Below are positions 9,234 to 17,734 of a stretch of DNA of 64,000 bases, piece by piece (within the stretch, counting starts at the first letter, position 1; the number at the start of each line of letters is the position of its first letter). The notes under the pieces were generated by a model. That model had not been told where the DNA came from, made no database searches, and saw only the letters and a list, made by a program, of their open reading frames with translations. Origin of the DNA: DALYLB01 sp964468345 (GTDB lineage Bacteria > Acidobacteriota > Blastocatellia > RBC074); assembly GCA_964468345.1 (NCBI GenBank), contig CAYXVZ010000002.1, positions 186,001 to 250,000 on the forward strand. The letters are read 5' to 3'. Made by a program: the position numbers and the translations under genes.

Positions 9234-10433
9234 TTACCCCTGCAGAATTTTATAGGACTTCAACCCGACGGCCACCTGATCGCCGGGCTCCAGGCGCTGG
9301 CGGCGGGCCTCCCATTTCGTTCGCGTCGCCTTGATGACAGTGGCGGGGCCGGAATCATTTTCCTCCGAAGAGGATCGATCCGAATCGGGGAAGCCCGCGG
9401 GCAAAAGCCGAATCATCAATGACTCGGATGCGCCGGTGAAGGATACATCAATCACCTCTCCGCGTCCCAGGTGATGCGGTGTTTCGATAAAAGCTCCGAA
9501 TCGCGTGAGCGTCAGATCCTCGGGCCGAAAGACGAGTTTGACCCGCTGCATGAGCATCGCCGGCATAGGCCGGGGAGCCGTCAGGGACAGATCGCAATCG
9601 AGCGCGATGAAACCGTCGCGCCAACATCCTTCAATCACATTTGCCGCTCCCAAAAAGGTCGCGACAAATTCCGTCTGCGGATCATTATAAACATCATCCG
9701 GCGTGCCGATCTGTTCGATCCGGCCCTGATTGAGAATGGCGATCTGGTCGCCCAACTCCATGGCTTCCTCTTGATCATGAGTGATGAACAATGCCGGAAT
9801 GCGCAACTTTCGCAACAGTGCGCGGATCTCCCGCCGGAGCGAAACGCGCGTTTGCGGATCGAGGGCGCTGAAGGACTCGTCGAAGAGCAAGACCTCCGGC
9901 TCGTATGCAAGTGCGCGCGCAATGGCGACGCGTTGCTGCTGTCCGCCGGAAATCTGCGAAGGAAGTTTATCCCGCTGATCGGCCAGGCCGATCATATTGA
10001 GCAGGCGCTCGATCACCTCTTCGCGCTTTGCGCGCTTTACGCCGCGAATGCGCAATCCGAACCCGATGTTTTCGGCCACGGTCATCTTCGGAAAGAGGGC
10101 ATAATTCTGAAAAATCACGCCGACGTTGCGCTCCCTTGCCCGCAGTTGCTCAATGCGGCGGCCGTGCAGGGAGATCTCTCCTTCGTCGGGCGCATCGAGC
10201 CCCGCGATCAGGCGCAGCGTCGTGCTCTTTCCGCTGCCCGAATGACCGAGCAGCACCAGGCTTTCCCCCTCGGCGATGCTAAAGTTGACATCATCGAGCA
10301 CGCGCTCATTTCCGAACACCTTGCTCAGCCCGCGCACAGACAACGCGGGGCGGCGCTCGGGCAGCATTTCCCGCTCGGGGGCGGAAGCCCAGACTTCAGT
10401 TTGATGAAAAGGAACCACAACGTCTCTCGTCAT
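9234..10433 (-). CDS. Sulfate-type ABC transporter ATPase (CysA-like)
   Basis: Cytoplasmic ATPase that would drive sulfate uptake with the permease at 10497-11360 and the binding protein at 11981-13009. It has Walker A GHSGSGKST, Q-loop FQNYALFPKMT, signature ISGGQQQRVAIARAL, Walker B EVLLFDESFSAL and the switch ITHDQEEAMELGD, followed by a C-terminal TOBE-like regulatory region of about 120 residues. The ATG at 10433 is chosen because GAGG lies 6 bases upstream; an in-frame GTG lies at 10445 and another ATG at 10367, just before the conserved domain. CysA, PotA and ModC-type ATPases share this architecture, so the sulfate call rests largely on the neighbours. Confidence 0.88.
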   Translation of the reverse strand: MTRDVVVPFHQTEVWASAPEREMLPERRPALSVRGLSKVFGNERVLDDVNFSIAEGESLVLLGHSGSGKSTTLRLIAGLDAPDEGEISLHGRRIEQLRARERNVGVIFQNYALFPKMTVAENIGFGLRIRGVKRAKREEVIERLLNMIGLADQRDKLPSQISGGQQQRVAIARALAYEPEVLLFDESFSALDPQTRVSLRREIRALLRKLRIPALFITHDQEEAMELGDQIAILNQGRIEQIGTPDDVYNDPQTEFVATFLGAANVIEGCWRDGFIALDCDLSLTAPRPMPAMLMQRVKLVFRPEDLTLTRFGAFIETPHHLGRGEVIDVSFTGASESLMIRLLPAGFPDSDRSSSEENDSGPATVIKATRTKWEARRQRLEPGDQVAVGLKSYKILQG

Positions 10434-10496
10434 TCGCAACCTCACAGTTGAGGATCACCAGCAATCACGCGACTCCGCGTTTTCGCCACGGCAGCC

Positions 10497-11360
10497 TCAC
10501 CGCTGCTCTCTTTCTCTGGTGAAAATGATCAATGAAAAGATCGCAAACGAAATCACGGCCAGCACGGCCGCGATCGCATTCGCTCCTTCGACGTCTCCCT
10601 CGTTGAATTTTGTGAAGATATACAGCGGGGCGGTCTGGGTGCGCATCGCCAGATTTCCGCTGACCATGATCGTCGATCCGAATTCGCCGATCGAACGCGC
10701 GAAGGTCAGCAGCGCGCCCGATATGATCGCACCGCGCAGGCTCGGGAGCACGACAAAGCGGAATGTCTGCCAGCGCGAAGCGCCCATGGTTTCCGCGGCG
10801 TCTTCATAGGTTGTTTCGAGATTATCCAGCGCCGGTTTAATCACACCGAACGCCAGCGGGAAGGTCACAAAGATGTTCGCCAGGATGATGGCCGCCGGCG
10901 TGAACATGATGGTGTAATCGGTATGCTCCAGCGCCTGCCCGAGCAATCCACGTTTGCCCCAGAGCAGCAACAGGGCGAAGCCCGCCACCGCCGTTGGAAT
11001 CGCGGTCGGCAGACTGATCAGGATCATCAGCGCGGAGCTTCCCTTGAACCGGTATTTGCTCATCACCCACGCCGCGATCAGGCCGAAGATGACATTGCAG
11101 ATTGTGGCGACGCTGCTCGTCGTCAGGCTCAATCGCAACGCGAACAGCGCCGCCGGCGAAGAGAGCGATTCCCAAAAATGAACCGGCCCCTTGCTGAAGC
11201 CATAAATAAAGATCGACGCCAGCGGCAAAATCACCAGCGGCAACATGGCCAGAATAATCAGGCTGATGCCGATCGGCCTCGTGGAATCCTTTCGATTCCC
11301 CATGCGATCCGCCGAAACGCTCTCCGGCCTGCCCTGCTTGTAAGACGAATAAGCTGCCAT
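10497..11360 (-). CDS. Sulfate ABC transporter permease (CysT-like)
   Basis: Inner-membrane permease of 287 residues with about six transmembrane helices. LPTAIPTAVAGFALLLLWG matches the conserved CysT (CysU) stretch, and the coupling (EAA) loop is clear at EDAAETMGASRWQTFRFVVLP. Family knowledge: sulfate systems of the Cys type use CysT plus CysW as a pair, but only this one permease gene is in the block. It may act as a homodimer, as ModB does, or its partner may be encoded elsewhere. It lies between the cupin and the ATPase genes on the same strand. The start at 11360 is uncertain; an internal ATG before GNRKDS is possible. Confidence 0.87.
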   Translation of the reverse strand: MAAYSSYKQGRPESVSADRMGNRKDSTRPIGISLIILAMLPLVILPLASIFIYGFSKGPVHFWESLSSPAALFALRLSLTTSSVATICNVIFGLIAAWVMSKYRFKGSSALMILISLPTAIPTAVAGFALLLLWGKRGLLGQALEHTDYTIMFTPAAIILANIFVTFPLAFGVIKPALDNLETTYEDAAETMGASRWQTFRFVVLPSLRGAIISGALLTFARSIGEFGSTIMVSGNLAMRTQTAPLYIFTKFNEGDVEGANAIAAVLAVISFAIFSLIIFTREREQR

Positions 11361-11428
11361 GAAATACGCTAAAGGCGCGTTATAGATTTACACCCTGAAT
11401 CGGATAGTCTCTCCGCGCGGAACCTGTT

Positions 11429-11479
11429 TCATATGAGATATCTCATATTTCATATTCGATATTTCATATGACATATTTC
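11429..11479. repeat. TTTCATATG repeat with an 18-bp perfect palindrome
   Basis: Three copies of TTTCATAT lie in 50 bp, around the perfect palindrome ATATGAGATATCTCATAT at 11431-11448. It sits in the 160-bp gap between the cupin gene and the permease gene of the sulfate block. Confidence 0.7.
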
Positions 11480-11519
11480 TCTCTTGCCTCGCTTCTTCCT
11501 TATCGAAAGATTACGCGAC

Positions 11520-11984
11520 TTACTTCTGTTCTCGCGCTTTCAGCATCCCCGGAGAATTCCATTTGATCACGTGATACGTCGCCGGCGTCTTGCCTACATT
11601 GCGAATCGCGTGCAGTTGGTTCGATGCCTGAAAAATGACGGATCCCGGTCCGACCTGTCGCGTGACTCCATTGACCAGGGATTCGACGGTCCCCTCTTTG
11701 ACGATGATCACTTCTTCGTCCGGATGTTTGTGCGGCGCATGGGGCGTTTCGCCCGGATTGAGCGTCGTCACGTGGCATTCCAGTTCATCCAGGGTTGCGG
11801 TCGGCGCCTGAAAGAACTTTCGCGTCGCGCCGATCTTGGTTGGCGTTGCCTCGATTTTGGTCCAATCGAAAATCGAGGAACCCATCAGCGGGCCATCCGC
11901 CTCGGCCATTTTTGACGTGCATAGCGTCAGCGCCGCGGTCACAGCTATCAGCCCCAATTCTCTCTTCGTCAGCATAAGCATCAC
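11520..11984 (-). CDS. Secreted cupin-domain protein
   Basis: A 154-residue protein with an N-terminal hydrophobic segment (ELGLIAVTAALTLCTS) that suggests export, and one conserved beta-barrel cupin domain. The metal-binding pattern is visible: HAPHKHPDEEVIIVKEG for motif 1 and QLHAIRNVGKTPATYHVI for motif 2. The enzymatic activity, if any, cannot be told. The start (GTG at 11984, or ATG at 11981/11975) overlaps the stop of the sulfate-binding protein gene, so the two are probably translationally coupled. A cupin is not a standard part of sulfate transporters, which makes the position notable. Confidence 0.8.
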   Translation of the reverse strand: MMLMLTKRELGLIAVTAALTLCTSKMAEADGPLMGSSIFDWTKIEATPTKIGATRKFFQAPTATLDELECHVTTLNPGETPHAPHKHPDEEVIIVKEGTVESLVNGVTRQVGPGSVIFQASNQLHAIRNVGKTPATYHVIKWNSPGMLKAREQK

Positions 11985-13009
11985 CTTTCAGACAGAATTT
12001 TTTGCTTCCAGACTCCTTCGACGACATTCGGATACGCTTGCGACCAGCCGCCCAAATCGGCGGCATAAAAAGGCATCTGGATGCGGGGAAACCGTTCGTT
12101 CAGTTTTTCATCCGTCACCGATCGGAAATGCGACTCCACCCAGGCCTTTTGTGCGTTCGGCTCCCACAGGCTCCGCACAAAAAGCTCGACCAACGCATAC
12201 TTTGCGGGTGACATCGCGTGATCGATGATGACGACCGGGTGCTCGGAAAAAATCGTCGAGGCCGGCGTTACGATTTCGATGGGCTGTTTCTTGTCAAGCA
12301 ACTGGTATGCCTCCAGTTCGTACGTGACAAGGGCATCGCCTTCTCCCCGCTCGAACTGCGTCCGCGCCTGTCGCGCCGATTCAGGCGTCGCCAGAATGTT
12401 CGGACGTATGCGCGTCAGCAAATCGATGGCGCTCGCCTCCACCCGCCGGCCCGTTGCCTTTTCAGCGTGCATCAACGCCGATCCGTAAATTGCCAGCAGC
12501 GACCATTGCCCCACCCCGGAAGAACTCGGATCGGCCAGAATCAACTTGATCCCCGGCCGCGCCAGATCCGCAAAATCGCGAATCTCCTTTGGGTTGTCCT
12601 TCCGTACCACAATGACGATGGGCGTTTTATTCACAATCCCGCCGTACGGCAATTTGCGCCAGTCGCTCTTTGTCACATCCGGCTGCATCAGCCGGTCCGC
12701 ATTTCGCTCGATGGCGAGAATCGCAATATCGGCCTCGACGCCCGAGATGATCTGATTCGTGACAATCTCAGACCCGGCATACGACGGCAAAAAATTGATG
12801 GTTTGGCCTGTTTTCTGCTGCCACTCCTGTTGAAACGCGGGAAAGATTCGCTTCTCCAACGGTTCCTTGACAACACTAAAGCCATAGACAGTGATCGTTG
12901 TCTGTTTTGCGACATCGGATTTTCGCCGGCAACCGGCGCTTGCCCCGAAGATGCACAACAACATCACTGCCAGTCCAAAATATAGATTGAACGAGAAGCC
13001 GCGCGACAA
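11981..13009 (-). CDS. Sulfate-binding periplasmic protein (Sbp/CysP type), lipoprotein-like
   Basis: Substrate-binding component of the sulfate transporter. Family landmarks are YGFSVVKEPLEKRIFPAFQ, the SYAGSEIVTNQIISGVEAD stretch, NKTPIVIVVRKDNPKEI, and the C-terminal RFPRIQMPFYAADLGGW. The reading frame is open upstream to 13273, but that extension is hydrophilic and repetitive. A TTG at 13009 gives a 342-residue product with a normal hydrophobic leader ending GASAGC, close to the 330-340 residues of family members. It probably becomes a lipoprotein at that cysteine, although the lipobox is not canonical. A TTG start is uncommon, so the start is unproven. Its stop overlaps the cupin start. 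Confidence 0.85.
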   Translation of the reverse strand: MSRGFSFNLYFGLAVMLLCIFGASAGCRRKSDVAKQTTITVYGFSVVKEPLEKRIFPAFQQEWQQKTGQTINFLPSYAGSEIVTNQIISGVEADIAILAIERNADRLMQPDVTKSDWRKLPYGGIVNKTPIVIVVRKDNPKEIRDFADLARPGIKLILADPSSSGVGQWSLLAIYGSALMHAEKATGRRVEASAIDLLTRIRPNILATPESARQARTQFERGEGDALVTYELEAYQLLDKKQPIEIVTPASTIFSEHPVVIIDHAMSPAKYALVELFVRSLWEPNAQKAWVESHFRSVTDEKLNERFPRIQMPFYAADLGGWSQAYPNVVEGVWKQKILSER

Positions 13010-13418
13010 AACATCAATGTCCGCCCCTCGATGGGGAAATGGGACCGACAATCGATCTTTGTTTTGATTTGAGGAATGCCTCTCTTTCGTATTTCGTGGG
13101 GAGGCAAGGGCTGATGGCTGGTCGTGGGAGTGATTTGCCAATGATGATTGAATAACGTGAAAACGAATGGGCATAGTTAATCGTTCATCATTCTCACGTC
13201 GATCAAAGACGACTTGATCCCAAAGCTCTTCGGATCCGTCGGCTCTCTCCCCAGCCAGCCTTAGTTTAAGCAATGCTGTCCATCGACTGTAAATGCAATC
13301 GATCAGTCCGTACTGCTACTTCTTCGAATTTTTCGTATTGTCCACTTGTATGGTTGTAGCTAATTTTCGCCCCAGTTATACACTCTGATCGCTTGGCAAG
13401 TCAATCAGCATCACGGCT
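13010..13418. other. Leader/intergenic region upstream of the sulfate-binding protein gene
   Basis: About 410 bp between cysH and the likely start of the binding-protein gene. The binding-protein frame stays open through most of it, but the encoded peptide has no recognisable domain. I looked for SAM- or SAH-type riboswitch patterns and saw none. A promoter for the transporter genes is expected here but not resolved. Confidence 0.4.
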
Positions 13419-14126
13419 TTAGAGGTGAATTCCACATTCGAGACGGCCCTGGCCCTGCCATCGTCCGCTGCGCTCGTGGGAACCGATTGTGACCGGTTGC
13501 GTGCATGGCTGACAACCGATGCTGGAATAGCCTTCGTCGTGAAGCGGGTTGTACGGCAAATCGTTTTTGACGATGTAATCCCAGACATCCTTGCGCGTCC
13601 AATCGGCAATGGGATTGAGTTTGACAAGTTCGTGCTTCGCGTTCCATTCGATCTTCCCGATGCCGGCGCGCGTGGGCGATTGATCGCGCCGCAGGGCGAC
13701 AATCCATGCGTCGTATCCGCGCAAACCTTCCGCCAGGGGCTCGACCTTGCGCAGCTTGCAGCAGAGTTTCGAATCGCGCTCATACAGTCGCTCCCCATAG
13801 GTCGCGTCCTGCTGCTCAACGCTGAGCGAAGCGCGCGCTTCGACGATGTTGACGCCATACCGATTGCGAACCTTTTCCTTCAATTCTTCGGTTTCCGCAA
13901 AATGATAGCCGGTGTCGAGATACAGAATCGGCGTTTCGGGAGCGATCTTTGCGATCTTGTCGATCAAGACGATCCCTTCCGGCCCGAAACTGGAGGTCAT
14001 CACGAGGCGCGGCGCATAATGCTGCGCGGCCCACGCGAGGATCTCTTCCGCGCTCCGCGTCTCGAAGCTTTGCGAATGCGCTTCGACTTCTTCCGCCCGA
14101 TTGATGGATTTCACGGCTGCATTCAT
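13419..14126 (-). CDS. cysH: Assimilatory adenylylsulfate (APS) reductase
   Basis: Reduces activated sulfate to sulfite in the cytoplasm. The 235-residue product has SSFGPEGIVLIDKI and DTGYHFAETEELKEKV of the CysH family. It carries both cysteine pairs that mark the iron-sulfur APS-reductase subtype, LCCKLRKVEP and the later IGCQPCTQPV, and the catalytic C-terminal ECGIHL. By family rules the enzyme should therefore use APS directly rather than PAPS. ATG at 14126. It lies downstream of the precorrin-2 dehydrogenase gene in the same direction, separated by the decamer hairpin at 14159-14390. Confidence 0.93.
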   Translation of the reverse strand: MNAAVKSINRAEEVEAHSQSFETRSAEEILAWAAQHYAPRLVMTSSFGPEGIVLIDKIAKIAPETPILYLDTGYHFAETEELKEKVRNRYGVNIVEARASLSVEQQDATYGERLYERDSKLCCKLRKVEPLAEGLRGYDAWIVALRRDQSPTRAGIGKIEWNAKHELVKLNPIADWTRKDVWDYIVKNDLPYNPLHDEGYSSIGCQPCTQPVTIGSHERSGRWQGQGRLECGIHL

Positions 14127-14158
14127 GTTTTTTCCTTCTCCTGTTTGATTCCTTCTGA

Positions 14159-14390
14159 GAGTCTGGAGAAGTCTGGAGAAGTCTGGGGAAGTCTCGGGAA
14201 GTCTTGAAAAGTCTGGAGAAGTCTTCAGGCCTCGACGACGGCCCCCTTTGACTTTTCCAAACCTTTCAAGACTTCTCTAGACTTCCCGAGACTTTTCTAG
14301 ACTTCCCGAGACTTTTCTAGACTTCCCGAGACTTTTCAAGACTTTTCAAGACTTCTCCAGACTTTTCTAGACTTCCCCAGACTTCTCCAT
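14159..14390. repeat. Head-to-head decamer array, GTCTGGAGAA units
   Basis: The left arm (14161-14226) has six and a half copies of GTCTGGAGAA-type decamers. The right arm (14251-14390) has 14 copies of the reverse-complement type, ACTTCTCCAG/ACTTCCCGAG/ACTTTTCTAG, in strict 10-bp register. A 24-bp unique spacer separates them. The right arm runs into the 3' end of the precorrin-2 dehydrogenase gene, giving its last seven residues (MEKSGEV) and its stop. Confidence 0.95.
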
Positions 14391-15017
14391 ATTCGCTAAC
14401 AATTTCAATCCGATTGCCCGGGCGTCATCCTCGCGGCCCTCGCGAAGCAGATCGAGCGCTTCCGATTCGACAAAGGCGTGGAGCAACTCCTTTCGCTGGT
14501 CGAATGTGGAAAGGCTTTCTTTTGCGTGAGCGCGAAGCTCGGCGGCGAGTTCGAGCAATTGACCGTACTCATCGCCGATCAAAGAGGAAATTTCACGCTT
14601 CACGCGCTGCGCGACCGAGGGGCTGCCGCCGCTGCTGGAAATGCTGATCTGCAAACGCCCGCGGGTTACCAGCGCGGGGGTGATGAACTGGCAAAGATCC
14701 GGTTGATCGACGGCGTTGAATAAAATGCGCCGTTCGGCCGCCAGCCGCGCAACGATTTCATTTGTTTCCCGATCATTCGTCGCGCTGATGACGAGAAATG
14801 CGCCGAGCAGATCGAAGGCGGCAAAGCGCCCCTTGCGATATCGAATCTCTCCGTGGGCGACGAGTTCCGCCAGGCCCGGCGTAAGATCCGGGCTGACGAG
14901 ATGCAAGCGAGCGCCCGCATCGAGCAATTGCAGCGCCTTCCCTTCCGCAATCTCCCCGCCGCCCACGACAAGCGCGGTGCGTCCGGCGAGATCCAGATAG
15001 ATCGGGTAATAGCGCAT
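14367..15017 (-). CDS. Precorrin-2 dehydrogenase / sirohydrochlorin ferrochelatase (Met8/SirC-like)
   Basis: Makes siroheme, the cofactor of sulfite reductase, from precorrin-2. The 216-residue protein starts with the NAD-binding signature ALVVGGGEIAEGKALQLL and continues with ISATNDRETNEIVA, LFNAVDQPDLCQFITPA and SISSSGGSPSVAQRVK, all typical of the CysG N-terminal half. Its last seven codons plus stop are supplied by the decamer array, so the native C-terminus may have been replaced. It sits 5 bp after cobA and completes a uroporphyrinogen-III to siroheme route. Confidence 0.92.
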   Translation of the reverse strand: MRYYPIYLDLAGRTALVVGGGEIAEGKALQLLDAGARLHLVSPDLTPGLAELVAHGEIRYRKGRFAAFDLLGAFLVISATNDRETNEIVARLAAERRILFNAVDQPDLCQFITPALVTRGRLQISISSSGGSPSVAQRVKREISSLIGDEYGQLLELAAELRAHAKESLSTFDQRKELLHAFVESEALDLLREGREDDARAIGLKLLANMEKSGEV

Positions 15018-15022
15018 AGTCC

Positions 15023-15835
15023 TCAGCTCGCAAGCGCTTCAAAAAACGGATTCGGCAGGCTGTAATCGGCCGACTGCAATTCTCCTTCGCGAAACCACTG
15101 CAGATGTTCGCGAAGCGACACGACCTCGCCGACGACAATCAAGGCGGGAGACTTCACGCTCTCCTGCTCCACAACATCGGCAATGGTGGTGAGATCGCCG
15201 GTCCACGTTTCCTGATGGGAATAGGTTCCCCACCGGATCACCGCGACCGGCGTCGACGCCGCGCGGCCATGCTGCAAAAGCTGGCTCGCGATTTCTCGAA
15301 TGCGCCCCACGCCCATAAAGAACACGAGCGTGTCTGCGCCCGTGGCAAGGTGTTCCCAACGAATCGAGGAAGTTTCTTTCGATGGTGTTTCATGGCCGGT
15401 AACGAAAGTAACCGAACTGCTCAAGCCTCGATGCGTAATGGGAATGCCGGCATAAGCGGCAACGGAAGCTCCCGCGCTGACGCCGGGCACGACTTCCCAG
15501 TCGATGCCCGCTTCGGTCAACGCAAGGGCTTCTTCGCCGCCACGGCCGAATACAAACGGATCGCCACCCTTCAATCGAACGATTCGTTTGTACCGGCCGG
15601 CTCGATCGATCAGCGTGCGATTGATCTCGGCCTGGGTCCACGAGACTTCCGTGCCCCGCTTGCCGACATCGATCAGTTCCGCCTTGCGCCGGGCGCGACG
15701 CAAGATCGCCGGATTCACGAGATAGTCGTAAATGACGCAATCGGCTTCCGCCAATAAGTCGGCGGCCTTTAGCGTCAACAATCCCGGATCGCCCGGACCG
15801 GCTCCCACGAGAAACACCTTGCCAAAACGCTTCAT
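15023..15835 (-). CDS. cobA: Uroporphyrinogen-III C-methyltransferase
   Basis: SAM-dependent enzyme that methylates uroporphyrinogen III twice to precorrin-2. The 270-residue length is right. It has the P-loop-like start VFLVGAGPGDPGLLTLKA, DCVIYDYLVN, the GKRG segment, VRLKGGDPFVFGRGGEE and VPGVSAGASVAAYAGIPITHRG. The ATG at 15835 overlaps the cysC stop by 4 bp, which suggests coupling. With the next gene it supplies siroheme to a sulfite reductase that is not in this window. Confidence 0.96.
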   Translation of the reverse strand: MKRFGKVFLVGAGPGDPGLLTLKAADLLAEADCVIYDYLVNPAILRRARRKAELIDVGKRGTEVSWTQAEINRTLIDRAGRYKRIVRLKGGDPFVFGRGGEEALALTEAGIDWEVVPGVSAGASVAAYAGIPITHRGLSSSVTFVTGHETPSKETSSIRWEHLATGADTLVFFMGVGRIREIASQLLQHGRAASTPVAVIRWGTYSHQETWTGDLTTIADVVEQESVKSPALIVVGEVVSLREHLQWFREGELQSADYSLPNPFFEALAS

Positions 15836-16404
15836 ACGCCTCTCGCCTTCTTGACGGCCTGCGCCGTCTCGATCAGGCCCAACTCTTCGAGCTTGGAAAT
15901 GATTTTCTGCGCGCTATCCGCCACCGACTCGTTATCGCTGCTGATCACAAGCTCGGGGGAAAGCGGCTCTTCATACGGATCGGATACGCCGGTGAACTGC
16001 TTGATCTCGCCGGCGATGGCTTTTTTGTACAGGCCCTTGACGTCCCGCGAAACGAGTGTATCGAGCGTTGCGCTGACGAAGATCTCCACAAATTTCGCGC
16101 CGTCCGCCTCGATGCTGGCGCGGACTTCATCGCGAATCTCGCGATAGGGAGAGATCGCCGCAGCGATCACGCCGACGCCGTTCCGCGACAACAACCGCGC
16201 GACATACCCGATGCGGCGGATATTCGTATCCCGGTCTTCTTTCGAAAAACCCAGGCCCTTGCTCAGATTGGTGCGGACTTCGTCCCCGTCGAGTACTTCC
16301 ACCAGAACGCCGCGGGCGCGCAGCTCCGGCAAAATCGCCTGCGTCAATGTCGTCTTGCCTGCGCCTGACAGACCCGTGAACCAGAGTGTGAATCCTTTTG
16401 CCAT
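15832..16404 (-). CDS. cysC: Adenylylsulfate kinase
   Basis: Phosphorylates APS to PAPS. The 190-residue product has Walker A GLSGAGKTT, EVLDGDEVRTNLSKGLGFS and DRDTNIRRIGYVA, plus the C-terminal ISSDNESVADSAQKII seen in bacterial APS kinases. The ATG at 16404 is chosen because GAGGAA lies at the right distance. A longer frame to 16509 would only add residues encoded by the hairpin at 16454-16525. Because the reductase here is of the APS type, the PAPS is probably for sulfotransferases rather than for sulfate reduction (inference). Confidence 0.94.
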   Translation of the reverse strand: MAKGFTLWFTGLSGAGKTTLTQAILPELRARGVLVEVLDGDEVRTNLSKGLGFSKEDRDTNIRRIGYVARLLSRNGVGVIAAAISPYREIRDEVRASIEADGAKFVEIFVSATLDTLVSRDVKGLYKKAIAGEIKQFTGVSDPYEEPLSPELVISSDNESVADSAQKIISKLEELGLIETAQAVKKARGV

Positions 16405-16453
16405 AATTCCTCTTTTTGAATCCTCGGTTGTAAAAAAGAATCTCCTGCGAAGA

Positions 16454-16525
16454 GGGTGGGTGAGGGAGCGCGAGAGCGGGAGGCGAAGTTCGCCCGTTCC
16501 CACGCTCACCTACTCACCCACTCCC
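16454..16525. repeat. Inverted repeat with GGTGAGGGAGCG / CGCTCACCTACTCACCC words
   Basis: The left arm (GGGTGGGTGAGGGAGCG) is mirrored by CGCTCACCTACTCACCCACTCCC with small indels, around a GAAGTTCG centre. It fills the gap between sat and cysC. Confidence 0.75.
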
Positions 16526-16558
16526 GTCTTGTTCCTTCATGCGAAATCAACGCTCGCG

Positions 16559-17734
16559 CTACCGCGCCGCAGCGGCGGCGATCTGGCGGAAGCCTTCGAT
16601 CAGAACCTGCGCGACTTCAGGCCGCGTGAATTCGATCGGCGGAATCTCGCCCGCGTTGAGCATCTCGCGCACCTTCGTTCCGCTCAGGCTGACATGATGG
16701 CTGGCATCGTGCGGACAGGTCTTGAGCGAAGCCATGCCGTCGCAACGGCGGCAGAAGAAGGTGTTGTCGAAGAACATCGGCGTGATGCCGATCTCTTCGG
16801 GCTTGAAGTCGCCGAAGATCTTCTGCGCGTCATAGGTGCCGTAATAATTGCCCACACCGGCGTGATCGCGGCCGACGATGAAATGCGAGCAGCCATAGTT
16901 CTTGCGAATCAGCGCGTGAAAGATCGCTTCGCGCGGCCCGGCATAGCGCATCGCCGCCGGCAGAACAGCAAGCTGCGTGCGATCGGCGGGGTAATAGTTT
17001 TCCAGAATCGCCTCGTAGGCTTTCAGGCGAACATCGGCCGGAATATCGTCCGACTTGGTTTCGCCTACAATCGGATGCAGCAACAGGCCATCGACCGTTT
17101 CCATCGCGCACTTTTGAATGTATTCGTGCGCGCGATGCACCGGATTGCGCGTCTGAAATGCGACGATGCGATTCCAGCCCCGTTCGAGAAACAGCGAGCG
17201 AAGCTCCCGCGGCTTGAGCCGATATTGCGTGAACGCCGTCGGATTCACTTCTTCGAGCAGGCTGATGCGGCCGCCGAGCAGAAATTCCTTTTGCGCGTAT
17301 AGTGCCGCAACACCGGGATGTTTCTCTTCGCTCGTGCGATACACCGCTTCGGCTTCCCGCTGTTTGTCGTAGCTGTAAATCTCCTCGAGATGCAGGATCG
17401 CCAGCAGGCGGCCATCCCGCGCATACAGCGCGACGTCTTTCCCGATGGTGAGTCCCTTTCGCTCTTCATCGCTGACCGAAAGCGTCACCGGAATCGACCA
17501 GACCAGGCCGTTGGCCAGCCGGCGATGATCGCGGACCGAAATATAATCGGCTTCATTTAAAAACCCTTCGAGCGGAGAGAACGCGCCGTTCGCGATCAGT
17601 TCCAGGTCCGCTTCTTCGCGCGCATTGAGCGTCAGCCGCGGCAAACTCGATGCGCTTTTGAGCAGTGCCTCGCGCTCTGCGCCGGTCACCTGCCGATCAA
17701 TCAGTCTTCCTCCATGCGGGTCAATCAGGCCCAT
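16559..17734 (-). CDS. sat: ATP sulfurylase (homo-oligomeric sulfate adenylyltransferase)
   Basis: Makes APS from ATP and sulfate. The 391-residue protein has the N-terminal PUA-like domain (GAFSPLEGFLNEADY), the substrate motif FQTRNPVHRAHEYIQK, and NYGCSHFIVGRDHAGVGNYYG. A zinc-site-like CRRCDGMASLKTC with the following histidine is typical of bacterial Sat. This is the Sat type, not CysD/CysN. The ATG at 17734 has GAAGGAG upstream, inside the small ORF at 17725-17934. It heads the sulfate block (cysC, cobA, precorrin-2 dehydrogenase and cysH follow). Confidence 0.95.
   Translation of the reverse strand: MGLIDPHGGRLIDRQVTGAEREALLKSASSLPRLTLNAREEADLELIANGAFSPLEGFLNEADYISVRDHRRLANGLVWSIPVTLSVSDEERKGLTIGKDVALYARDGRLLAILHLEEIYSYDKQREAEAVYRTSEEKHPGVAALYAQKEFLLGGRISLLEEVNPTAFTQYRLKPRELRSLFLERGWNRIVAFQTRNPVHRAHEYIQKCAMETVDGLLLHPIVGETKSDDIPADVRLKAYEAILENYYPADRTQLAVLPAAMRYAGPREAIFHALIRKNYGCSHFIVGRDHAGVGNYYGTYDAQKIFGDFKPEEIGITPMFFDNTFFCRRCDGMASLKTCPHDASHHVSLSGTKVREMLNAGEIPPIEFTRPEVAQVLIEGFRQIAAAAAR

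Noticed and set aside
13010..13273. N-terminal extension of the sulfate-binding protein to 13273
   Set aside because: It would put about 88 hydrophilic residues before the lipoprotein leader; the TTG at 13009 gives a family-like length.
13010..13418. SAM/SAH riboswitch ahead of the sulfate transporter genes
   Set aside because: I could not find the conserved core sequences or pairing of these riboswitch classes.
14161..14390. Decamer array as a phage or plasmid iteron origin
   Set aside because: No replication initiator gene is nearby; it lies inside a metabolic operon and is mirrored with unequal arms.
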